A stretch of 64,000 nucleotides of DNA. It comes from Gracilimonas sp034520725. GTDB taxonomy: Bacteria; Bacteroidota; Rhodothermia; Balneolales; Balneolaceae. Positions 10,501-17,226 of this stretch are shown here, one piece after another (the stretch's first letter is position 1; each line of letters begins with the position of its first letter). The stretch covers positions 620,001-684,000 of the forward strand of contig JAXHNH010000011.1 in the NCBI GenBank assembly GCA_034520725.1, in the 5' to 3' direction. A model generated the notes under the pieces. That model was not told the DNA's origin. It saw only the letters and a list, made by a program, of their open reading frames with translations, and ran no database searches. A program made the translations under genes and the position numbers.

Positions 10501-10551
10501 GAGTACCGCCAGAACTAAAATTACAGACGCTATAGGTTTTTTAAGCAGCAA
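7537..10551 (-). CDS. RND-family efflux permease (inner-membrane pump subunit B)
   Basis: 1004 residues; a second complete AcrB/MdtC-like permease. The first codon is TTG at 10551, chosen because the open frame closes just upstream and the protein then begins with the usual short cytoplasmic lead (LLKKPIAS) before TM1. It has 'LSIELMPDIDRPTLLV' after TM1, the TM4 relay 'GLLLDNAIVVLENISRY' (Asp kept, second position Asn) and the second-half motif 'GIAVNDSILKVDFMRRY'. With the fusion protein (6228-7312) and permease A (2994-6152) it forms an ordered set on one strand. This is the arrangement seen for heteromeric pumps such as MdtABC; substrates cannot be told from sequence. Confidence 0.92.
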   Translation of the reverse strand: MLLKKPIASVILVLAVLIFGGIALERLSIELMPDIDRPTLLVRTDYSGAPASEVEFRITEQLEGMLSGVRGVQQIESLSRQGQSLIFLTFEWGFDMDIAFLNVREKLDQARYMLPNQAERPQLVYSSASDEPIATIALQLANVSNQEFSNRLSLKRWADQVFTRRLEQQEGIAQALLVGEVQPEVQIRFNPRFIDRYGLSLSQIQQSVQDANLFSSTGELRDGWYRYALKIESRIESLDDLRKTPIISLASGRVLLLEELADVQMAEADPTSFALLDGEEVLNVLVKKEYGSNTVEVFETLENVLTEIRDQNPDILIEVIQEDASYIENSISNLLQTLLIGGLLAFLVLFLFLDDARSPFTIGISIPVSIFLTFVVMFLFDIQLNIISLSGLTLGIGLLLDNAIVVLENISRYRQKGLGRFEAAREGTKEISLAVTASTFTTISVFLPLIFLGGFEGAFFRDLAATLSFSLIASLLVALFILPVFVAQISKGSKPKGVLSKVSNALDRIVMAYERNLGRVIQKPLPIILVAVLLLAAAAFAFMTTEKAVLPPDEPSKVEYLVSMPGNTALRSAKQASADVTNILLERTGQSNILSLGGYTDNTNLSSITNEGLNKFTISVPVSGFEEAREVERIMEGIARTYANWTFQKMSDDATGVVAVGQDAPVQFSVVGTDRAFSNRVAGAFSEFMSRNYRETDLELKYPQRIQAYQIRFRSEQMLAFELTETEVIRYLESLTRGAFITDWNRQDEQISIRLIGERGQSLDPTEITLDIRNKIIPLTDVAEISRINEAEQLERIRQAPILTYNSDLTFMDWWWDGGEIQQMVNSFMQESGHEIQVRGSALQVITLLKELGWLLMISVLLIYLILAIQYENLKYPFIIILAIPFAWIGSFFAMYIGGVSLNALSFMGILILTGIAVNDSILKVDFMRRYFDETGNLDEAIRQAGINRFRPVVMTSMTTILALIPMLIPFGDGYIFRQSLAIALMGGMITSTFLTLYLIPIGV

Positions 10552-10721
10552 ATGGAGAATTTTTTATTACTTAGCAGAGGATAGTAAAATAAAATCGGGA
10601 TATGGAAACTAAGGATTTAGTAGTGGGTTGTTTAGTATTCATTCCAGAGCGGCGGAAGAGTAGTTTTAAAATTTATCACTGTCCCAACGGTACAATTTTA
10701 AATCGTAGCCCTCATTACCTC

Positions 10722-11745
10722 TTAGAACTCGATGGCGACAAGAAACTCAGTTGTTAAGGCAATTTCTTTAGTTAGAGCAGGTAACTTAACGGAATGCAAA
10801 TATTTACCCGAACGCTTTTCATACACGACCAAACTGTGTATATCGGCATCAGAGTTTCTGGATCTTTCAATATATAGTCGATCATCGATGACAAACAAAT
10901 TCCCGTTTATTCCGACAGCATCCCGATTTCTGATCGTGTTTCCATTTTCTCGTAAAAGAAAATCGGTTCCATTGGATCACTGTTTATTCCCGTTCCTGTT
11001 AATAATCTAGCTGACCCATTCATTATAATTTCGGATAGTTCCCGAATAATCAGCTGAATAATATAACTCATTTCAGAGCAAGCTATATCTCCGGTTATCA
11101 CATAAGGATATCTTTCCGGTCATTTGAAAGAGGTTGAAATGTGTTTGTCAAATCCAGATTTCCATTCTAATGTATATTTATGCATGATTCCTTTGACTGT
11201 CAAATCCGAATCCGTATCAGTTGACGTACAAATAGTGAATACGTACTATCCTCACTATCACTAGCTGAAATCTGATCAGGTTTAATAAACCTATTGTTGA
11301 CCGAAACGTATTATCGCATACGCTTTTGAGTAATATCCCAAACATCAATTTTGTAGGGCCATATTCGGAGATCCATAATTGATCCTGTGTTAAAAACATA
11401 TCGAAAGGTGATTCATATTCTCTGGCCCACGTCCCCTTCTGGTATTTAACCGTTCCGGATTATGCAGCACCTTCAGATCAAACAAACGACCTGGATTGTC
11501 GAAAGCCGACCGCTACCCTATCGTCTCCATTAACGGTAAGTGCATGAGGATAAAATATTTCGTGGCTTCAAGTGCAATTGAATCCATTTTTATAAAGCTA
11601 ATTGCCTTCCAAATTTCCTGCTCATTTTGAAAAATTCGCTGAACTTAATTAGTACGTGCGGATCCATTTGTTTGAGCATGGATGGATTGGGAATAACAAA
11701 TAATAGCAAATATCGGTAGTAACGTTATCTGAATTCCATTGATGG
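10722..11745 (-). pseudogene. Decayed 6-bladed beta-propeller gene
   Basis: No long open frame exists, but conceptual translation in shifting frames gives clear family pieces. At the 5' end there is a signal-like stretch ending SQSIHAQ (around 11690). Around 11340-11410 there is 'FDMFLTQDQLWISEYGPTK', then 'DVWDI' in another frame. The last 75 codons (stop at 10722) read 'NTIRNRDAVGINGNLFVIDD', 'RLYIERSRNSDADIHSLVVY' and a C-terminal strand, with no stop. Several frameshifts separate these pieces. This looks like true decay next to the repeat cluster, though the window also shows many single-base shifts elsewhere. Confidence 0.75.
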
Positions 11746-11794
11746 TGATTGGCAGTTTAATGAACAAAGATTGTACCCTTTAAAATAATTTTGA

Positions 11795-11840
11795 ACTCGT
11801 TCCGGTGCTCCGCTCCGGTGTGACCGAGGCCTCTGCCTCA
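11795..11840. repeat. Family-2 palindromic repeat, copy 2
   Basis: ACTCGTTCCGGTGCTCCGCT followed by CCGG and then a GAGGCCTCTGCCTC hairpin. It shares its first 23 bases with the copy at 19021 and most of them with the copy at 1138. It lies about 100 bases before composite repeat copy B. Confidence 0.6.
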
Positions 11841-11934
11841 GACTACTGAATGTGATCCATTCCGACAACGAATATTTTCAATGCTATCGATATTCATGTA
11901 ACATCAACAATAGAAGCTGGAGGCAGAGCCCCAA

Positions 11935-12115
11935 CCCTGCTCCATCGGAGCAGCATGTTTGTAACCCACCGTACCCCATGGCATGCCCCGCGCCGTAGGT
12001 GCGATATGTTGCCGAGAACGACTTGAAAGCCCGAATCCAACTCAACATAACGTCCCTAAGGGACGTGCCTTTGGAACTGACATCCTCTTACAAACATGCT
12101 GTCCCTGACGGGACA
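11935..12115 (+). repeat. Composite REP-like repeat, copy B
   Basis: Same four hairpins in the same order as the unit at 1405: GCTCCATCGGAGC, GCGCCGTAGGTGC, ACGTCCCTAAGGGACGT and TGTCCCTGACGGGACA. The last hairpin ends about 25 bases from the transposase stop. Together with copy C it brackets the transposase gene, both in the same orientation. Confidence 0.85.
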
Positions 12116-12140
12116 AGTTTTGGTATAAGAATGTCTGATC

Positions 12141-12602
12141 CTATTCCACCGGCTTAAAAACATACCTTTCATCGAAATCCACATTAAACTTTTTGAGAAG
12201 TTCGAGGTATTCATCCCTGAACGTTCTCTTTCGGTGATGCTCTTTTTGATTTTGGATGTAATGATAAACCCGATCAATCTGACTTCGGCTGTGAGAAAAA
12301 GCTCCATATCCCTCCTGCCACTTAAACCTGCCATGTACTAGTCCCCGGTCTTTGATCCACTTTGAGGATTCACCTTTTACGACTTTGATAAGTTCTGACA
12401 TTGCTCCTTTTGGCTGGTAACCAATAAACATGTGGAGATGGTCAGGCATACCGTTAATAGCGATCATTTTGTGGGTTTTGTTTTGGATGATACCTGTTAT
12501 GTATCTATAGAGTTCTTCTTCCCAATCGGGCTGGATCAAGCTAATCCTGTTTTGCACTGCAAAAACAAAATGAATATAAAGCTGAGTATACGTGTTCGCC
12601 AT
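12141..12602 (-). CDS. Y1 (HUH) transposase, IS200 / REP-associated type
   Basis: 153 residues, normal for the PF01797 family. The HUH metal-binding motif is PDHLHMF (His55, His57). The catalytic Tyr is in VYHYIQNQ (probably Tyr115), followed by the family ending 'EHHRKRTFRDEYLELLKKF'. These enzymes cut and rejoin single-stranded DNA next to hairpins. The gene appears intact. It sits between repeat copies B and C, so it is the likely handler of the composite repeats in this window. No tnpB or omega RNA-like region is next to it. It could be called tnpA of an IS200-like element or a RAYT; the repeat family scattered elsewhere favours the latter. Confidence 0.9.
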   Translation of the reverse strand: MANTYTQLYIHFVFAVQNRISLIQPDWEEELYRYITGIIQNKTHKMIAINGMPDHLHMFIGYQPKGAMSELIKVVKGESSKWIKDRGLVHGRFKWQEGYGAFSHSRSQIDRVYHYIQNQKEHHRKRTFRDEYLELLKKFNVDFDERYVFKPVE

Positions 12603-12671
12603 AGCTTTTTTTTAGTAAGAGCGATTACAAAGCAATTCCTTACAAACTTTTTTAAAAACAGAACCTCTCAC

Positions 12672-12850
12672 CCTGCTCCATCAGAGCAGCATATTTGTAA
12701 CCTACCGTGCCCCTAACGCCTCCCGCGCCGTAGGTGCGGTATGTTGTTGACGCGGCCAGAAAGCCCGAATCCAACTCAACATAACGTCCCTAAGGGACGT
12801 GGCGTAAGGGTACCGCAGACTTTACAACCATGTTGTCCCTAACGGGACAG
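12672..12850 (+). repeat. Composite REP-like repeat, copy C
   Basis: The four-hairpin unit again, with hairpin 1 slightly changed (GCTCCATCAGAGC). It starts about 70 bases upstream of the transposase start codon, in the same orientation as copy B. The hairpin 3 and 4 sequences (ACGTCCCTAAGGGACGT and TGTCCCTAACGGGACA) match the other copies exactly. Confidence 0.85.
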
Positions 12851-12975
12851 GGACAGGATCATGTTGCGGTCTCACCTGAAAAGCTTCTTAACGCAAAACC
12901 CCCATTCCTATAATGTGAGCCGGGCAATCTGGCCGGCCTCCCTAACACGGCAATGGGAACGAGGTAAACCCTTTT

Positions 12976-13052
12976 CCCTGCTCCATCGGAGCAACATGGT
13001 TGTAACCCACCGTACCCCCGGCACGCCTCCCGCGCCGTAGGTGCGGTATATG
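12976..13052 (+). repeat. Composite REP-like repeat, copy D (left half only)
   Basis: Only hairpins 1 and 2 are present (GCTCCATCGGAGC and GCGCCGTAGGTGC followed by GGTATAT). The right half with the ACGTCCC and TGTCCC hairpins is missing, which suggests a half-unit can move or persist alone. Confidence 0.75.
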
Positions 13053-13077
13053 GCAGATATAGCCTGGAGTGCTGCAT

Positions 13078-13127
13078 CGAGGCAGAGCCTCCTTTGTACG
13101 TTCCACAGCAGAGTGGCGGAACGAGAA
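13078..13127. repeat. Family-2-like palindrome near the repeat cluster
   Basis: GAGGCAGAGCCTC hairpin followed by 'gttccacagcagagtggcggaac', which folds as GTTCC..GGAAC. It resembles the family-2 wording at 11795 and 19021 in inverted order. It separates copy D from the propeller stop at 13160. Confidence 0.45.
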
Positions 13128-13159
13128 ACCGGAATATCTAATCAGCTTCCCTTTCTACA

Positions 13160-14212
13160 TTATAACCCAGTCAGCTTATAAAAAGTCAACATATTCTCTT
13201 TTCTGTCAAGATCATATGTTTTCATTACGGCCACATCCCCATTGATCCGCATGGTGTTTGTAAAATGTTCTAATTTCACTGAGAATGCATACGAAAGATC
13301 ATCTAAATTGTAGAAATCAAGTGTTTTACTATAGGCATCCGTTCGTCCTGAGTACAGTATGATTACATAATTTTCATAAATGCCAACGCCTCTTGATCTG
13401 TACAGAAACTCATCCGATCTTTTGTAGACAACTTGTTCCTTCCCTTGTGTTATATCTGATTTTGTTTCTTTAAAGTTGGTGCTTACATACAATTCTTTCC
13501 CATCTAATTGCATCTGTTTATGATCGAACGCTTTCATAAGCTCAACATCCGTTCTGGCGAATACAACTGTTGAATCATTCATGCTTAAATAACCGCTTTC
13601 CATCAAGTCAGAATCGGACATTTGTTTCTCTTTGTCTATCAGATAAGAAAGTAAACTTCCTTCGTGATCATACACAACTAAATCACCTTTGTCTCCTGGA
13701 TTCGCATTGTATAGCACGATTTTTTCTTCATTGCAAGCTATCCGAAAGGGAACAAATTTTTTAGGCCTGAATGAACTTAATAATGTCTCACTGTTGACAT
13801 CCCAAATGGTCACTCTTGCCAGGTCAGGATCAATGACAATGACTTTATTATCGGTTATACACATGTCGGTGGGATTACGAAACTCTTTAGGTCCTGAACC
13901 TACTCCAGCCCCGACCTCTTTAAGCTTAGCTACATCCGTATTCTCAGTTAAAGATTCTAATAAAACCGAATAGAGATTTCTGTGTCCATAGTCGTAAACA
14001 AACAGTTTATTTAGATCTGTTTCAAATGCATATAGAGTCGGACGGAAAAGCTCTACGTCAGATAAATAAACTGTTCCAATTTCATTGAGTAAATTTGCTT
14101 TAAAAACCCGCTCAATTTTCGAATTTTCAGAATGAGAGTCTAATAAATTCTGACTTTTTGATAGGTTCGTACAAATAAATAAAAATAAAATTAGAAATAT
14201 ATAGATTTTCAT
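13160..14212 (-). CDS. Exported 6-bladed beta-propeller protein
   Basis: 350 residues with a cleavable signal peptide (MKIYIFLILFLFICTNLSKS, then Q). The start at 14212 gives the signal directly. The blade pattern is visible as 'LFVYDYGHRNLYSV', 'GAGVGSGPKEFRNPTDMCI', 'NKVIVIDPDLARVTIWD' and 'NYVIILYSGRT'. The 'G.G.GSGP.EF' turn is the family marker. It is the last gene of the AraC-regulator / Cys-rich-peptide cassette: 46 bases after the DsbA-like gene and on the same strand. Cargo or partner binding on the outside of the inner membrane is a guess; no enzyme motif is visible. Confidence 0.8.
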   Translation of the reverse strand: MKIYIFLILFLFICTNLSKSQNLLDSHSENSKIERVFKANLLNEIGTVYLSDVELFRPTLYAFETDLNKLFVYDYGHRNLYSVLLESLTENTDVAKLKEVGAGVGSGPKEFRNPTDMCITDNKVIVIDPDLARVTIWDVNSETLLSSFRPKKFVPFRIACNEEKIVLYNANPGDKGDLVVYDHEGSLLSYLIDKEKQMSDSDLMESGYLSMNDSTVVFARTDVELMKAFDHKQMQLDGKELYVSTNFKETKSDITQGKEQVVYKRSDEFLYRSRGVGIYENYVIILYSGRTDAYSKTLDFYNLDDLSYAFSVKLEHFTNTMRINGDVAVMKTYDLDRKENMLTFYKLTGL

Positions 14213-14258
14213 ATAATATTTAAATATTAAGACACCCTTTAAAAAAAATCAGTAAAAT

Positions 14259-14906
14259 TCAAGGAAGTAAATAATTCTCTACTACAGTGTCCAATATGTT
14301 ATAACTAATACTTCCTTTAAGTAACTTATTATCTATAATTATTGCAGGTGTTTCATTAATTTCAAAGGAACCTACTAATTTATGATTATTGTGTACCGAA
14401 GAAAAAGTCTCCTGTAAAGAGACACATTCCGAAACCTTTTCGTTTTTTATGTTTTCCCCCCAATATTCCTCACTAATAGAATAATCAAAGTTGATTAAAT
14501 TATTTGTTAGTACTTTATCGTATATAAAATCATTGGCTTTAAAATAATTTTCAAATTCATAATTAAGCATGCATTCCGAAAAAATTGAAGCCTCAAATAT
14601 TAATTTATCATCTAATTTTGCTTTGTTTAAAAAGTAAAACGAAACTTTATCATTATATTTTTTAAATAACTTTTCAATATTATTATTCATCTCATAACAA
14701 TATTTACAGTCGTAACTGTAAATGTATATGAATTTCAAGCCATCGTTTGCTCCAACCTTATACGCTTTATCAGTTTCAGATATATTAACATCATCAATCC
14801 TTTCAATAGGGAGTAAAATTATTTTTGGAAAATACTTTTGGGTAGTTACAAAAACTATCGTGCCAAAAATTAAATAGGTAAGTATCTCAAAGATTCTAGC
14901 TTTCAT
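14259..14906 (-). CDS. Membrane-anchored DsbA/thioredoxin-like protein
   Basis: 215 residues. An N-terminal TM segment (about residues 7-23) anchors a periplasmic thioredoxin-fold domain. The redox motif is CKYC (Cys67, Cys70) in 'YIYSYDCKYCYEM', and the cis-proline loop is ETPAII (Thr186-Pro187). Spacing and the helical insert fit the DsbA/DSBA-like group with thiol-disulfide exchange activity. It follows the frameshifted propeller with two bases between stop and start, so the two are probably co-translated. The operon begins with a six-cysteine peptide, and a role in oxidising that peptide is a reasonable inference, not shown. Composition is markedly AT-rich. Confidence 0.8.
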   Translation of the reverse strand: MKARIFEILTYLIFGTIVFVTTQKYFPKIILLPIERIDDVNISETDKAYKVGANDGLKFIYIYSYDCKYCYEMNNNIEKLFKKYNDKVSFYFLNKAKLDDKLIFEASIFSECMLNYEFENYFKANDFIYDKVLTNNLINFDYSISEEYWGENIKNEKVSECVSLQETFSSVHNNHKLVGSFEINETPAIIIDNKLLKGSISYNILDTVVENYLLP

Positions 14907-14908
14907 AT

Positions 14909-16011
14909 TTATTTCACCTCTAAGCGAAAAATTTCTGGCGCTTGATATCCTGAAAGCGGATCGATCCTATTCACTCCGTATAAGACGCCATCTTTTAAGT
15001 GCAATAGTTTAAAAGAAGAGCCTACCTTGATCCTCGCTAGTACATCTTCCCGTTTCCGGTGCAATTTCTATTACCTCGGTAACCCCTGCAGAATTTCGTT
15101 TTGTAACCCATAGAGTTGTGTTGCTTCCATCAGAATTCAACAATAGTTCTTCCGCGTAAGGGTAACTATCCGGCATGCTCACTTTTCTGTAAAGATCAGC
15201 ATCTTCGGATGTATTCATTTTGGTTCGATCACTTTCAGAAATACTTTTTTCAGTTAACTCTTCTATGCATTTTTCTTTAGTGTCTTCAACCCTATCTGAT
15301 CGAAAATACTCTATACAATTTTGTTCTGTCGATATTTTATAGACAACCCCATCGGGAGTAACATCAACTAAATCCTCTCTTCCAAATGGATGCATGGAAA
15401 CCAAAAAATCATTTCCCTCTGAATATGTAAGCATTTCACGATCTTTTGATCTAAAGAGACTTTCATCTAATGAGTTGAACAAGGAATCCGTCAGGACATA
15501 TTGTCTATAATGATCCTGATCTATATTATTCCTGTTGTACTTGCCTTTATATTCAATAATAAAATTACCATCGTCAAGTCTCCATAATCTACTAGGTGAC
15601 AGAACCTCACCATAGTTATTATTGATTGGAGGGAGATCATATGAATTTTGATATGTTAGACTTTGCCTGATCAAACACAGATACTCGAAAAGTACTGGAT
15701 CTACTGCAAATAACTGACCGTTGACTACTAGAAGGTCGTCAATTGAAGCAAAGTCCCCTGGACCCTGTCCCTTACTGTTATATTCCTTGAGTAGCTCTCC
15801 ATCCTGATTGAAAACGAGAATACCCAGAAAAAGATCGTTGACATAAATTTTTTGGTCGGCACTTATTTCCAGATCGTCGATCAGCCCAAATTCAAAATCA
15901 TTAATTACTGAGATTTGATATTTGATCTTTAATATCAGAGATAAGCTGAGCTGATGCTTGGTTATAACCAAAAATCATAACCAACAAATATAATGTAATT
16001 GCTGATTTCAT
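14909..16011 (-). pseudogene. 6-bladed beta-propeller gene with two frameshifts
   Basis: The longest open frame (15009-15971) lacks both ends. An ATG at 16011 in another frame gives a good signal peptide (MKSAITLYLLVMIFGYNQAS, then AQ) and then stops at 15901. The main frame continues with 'DFEFGLIDDLEISADQKIYV' and the family marker 'GQGPGDF'. At the 3' end a third frame carries 'EDVLARIKVGSSFKLLHLKD' and 'GVLYGVNRIDPLSGYQAPEI', ending at a stop at 14909 only two bases before the next gene. Both shifts fit one extra base each. If they are errors, the product is about 365 residues. If real, the gene is dead. Confidence 0.8.
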
Positions 16012-16038
16012 AATTCAATTAGACTAATTTAATATTTA

Positions 16039-16070
16039 ATAACTGGAGGGAATCAAATCCCTCCAGTTAT
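16039..16070 (-). terminator. Strong hairpin between peptide and propeller genes
   Basis: Perfect 13-base arms (ATAACTGGAGGGA / TCCCTCCAGTTAT) with a 6-base loop. It lies 5 bases after the Cys-rich peptide stop and 27 bases before the propeller start, and the following strand is AT-rich without a long T run. It can act as a partial terminator or as an mRNA 3' stabiliser, giving more peptide mRNA than downstream mRNA. Confidence 0.6.
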
Positions 16071-16075
16071 ATCAT

Positions 16076-16294
16076 TTATAGAGACTTCTCAAGTTCAGGA
16101 GAAGTACATTTACATTTAAAGACACCTGCTTCACAGTTTTGACCTGAAGCACATTCACAACTCCCACCTAACCTTGCTGTACAAGTAGGGCCTTCATCAA
16201 TTACCACAGATGCATTAAGGTTTAATGGTGTAAAGGCAATAATGCTCAGATAAATAAATAATGACGATAGAAAAGTTATTGCTTTTGATTTCAT
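16076..16294 (-). CDS. Small exported six-cysteine peptide
   Basis: 72 residues. A signal peptide covers about residues 1-28 (basic start, hydrophobic core, LNA/S cut). The mature part of about 44 residues has Cys at 38, 46, 48, 54, 61 and 63 (C-x7-C-x-C-x5-C-x6-C-x-C) and an acidic/Ser end. The pattern recalls the NVEALA-type small proteins that accompany propeller genes in Bacteroidota, but the NVEALA word itself is absent, so the family link is only by analogy. It is first in line before the propeller, DsbA-like and propeller genes. It could be a secreted peptide whose disulfides need the DsbA-like neighbour. Confidence 0.7.
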   Translation of the reverse strand: MKSKAITFLSSLFIYLSIIAFTPLNLNASVVIDEGPTCTARLGGSCECASGQNCEAGVFKCKCTSPELEKSL

Positions 16295-16346
16295 AGTTCC
16301 CTCATTTTTATTTTTGTTTAAACGCTTCTAATTGAAGCACTGTTTC

Positions 16347-16376
16347 TAAATTTAGTTTCCAAAACTTCATATTCAA
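16347..16376 (-). promoter_or_regulatory. Possible promoter of the Cys-rich peptide operon
   Basis: On the minus strand TTG (16376-16374), 19 bases, then TAAATTTA (16354-16347) resembles the Bacteroidota TTG / TAnnTTTG promoter with one mismatch. It lies about 53 bases before the peptide start, and the AraC-type gene ends 33 bases upstream. Weak evidence, by eye. Confidence 0.3.
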
Positions 16377-16408
16377 GAACTTTTACCCCCAAACTTTACT
16401 CTTGATTT

Positions 16409-16732
16409 TTACTCCTGATTTTTCCACCAAGTTGGTGATCGGTTTGTATGGTATCTGATGTATTCATTCAGGTTATCTTCATCTCCCAAACCCAATTTCT
16501 GCCCAATCTCATAACAACTTAGTTCTGGACTTTTCAAGATTATTTTATGGAAAGTCTCTATCCTAATTTTCACTAATTTTGATTTAGGAGATTTCCCAAA
16601 GCTTCTTTTAAACCTCCTTGAAAAATATTTTGGACAACCATACCCCATCTTCGCAGCCCACTCTGTAACCGTTCTTATTTCTTTTAAATTTTCCTGGGCG
16701 ATATCAATAGCCCGATCCATTGGTATCTTCAT
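16409..16732 (-). CDS. Stand-alone AraC-type DNA-binding protein
   Basis: 107 residues, about the size of an AraC/XylS DNA-binding domain and nothing more. The first helix-turn-helix is in 'VTEWAAKMGYGCPKYFSRRF' followed by KRSFGKSP. The second is around 'SCYEIGQKLGLGDEDNLNEY' followed by a 'RSPTWWK' end where AraC proteins have 'TP..YR'. There is no sensor domain, so it must be controlled by its level or by a partner. It lies directly upstream of the Cys-rich peptide cassette on the same strand and is the natural candidate regulator. The start could be Met1 or Met5. Confidence 0.75.
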   Translation of the reverse strand: MKIPMDRAIDIAQENLKEIRTVTEWAAKMGYGCPKYFSRRFKRSFGKSPKSKLVKIRIETFHKIILKSPELSCYEIGQKLGLGDEDNLNEYIRYHTNRSPTWWKNQE

Positions 16733-17226
16733 AGACTCAATTATTTATGTTAATAATTATTTTACAGTCCGCTTCAGCAAACTGCATCATTTAGTCCTTC
16801 CAATGGTTGAGGGCTAATAATCCTCATATAGCGTTTCACCGCTTGTGGTATTTTCCACTACAAAAAAGAGGAACTTGAGTACATATTGTTACACTTTGTA
16901 AATAATATATTTTGCAATTTCTTTAACTTATTGTCTGGCAACACTTTAAATTTTCTCATATTTCTCAATTTAATCTGTTATAGGATTCACCTAACCTTTT
17001 CCCGAAAGGGAAATCGTGTTTATAAAAAAGAATATGAGCCCGAATTCCCGTCCCGTAGAAACATTATGTTAAGTTGGTTTCGAACTCTATATCTACTTTG
17101 AAAACATATCGCACCTACGGCGCGGAAGGTGGTATGGAGTCTTGGGGTTTTTAAAAATATGTTGCTCCGATGGAGCAAGTTTTTTGAGCTCTTTTATTGT
17201 AGCGAAGTCATGAACCAAGAGCTAAA
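16733..17226. other. Intergenic region, about 490 bases
   Basis: No gene is supported. The right end contains a half-unit of the composite repeat in reverse orientation (17104-17178). The rest is AT-rich spacer upstream of the AraC-type gene and presumably carries its promoter; no clear TAnnTTTG element was found. Confidence 0.5.
17104..17178 (-). repeat. Composite REP-like repeat, copy E (half unit, reversed)
   Basis: Reading the minus strand gives TTGCTCCATCGGAGCAA, then 'catatt', then CGCGCCGTAGGTGCGATATGT: hairpins 1 and 2 of the unit. The other half is missing, as in copy D. It lies just after the hipA stop on that strand. Confidence 0.75.

Noticed and set aside
12859..13077. Short frames in the repeat cluster that translate to Cys/Gly-rich peptides
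   Set aside because: They are translations of the composite repeat itself (the same peptide wording recurs at 19190-19387), so not genes.
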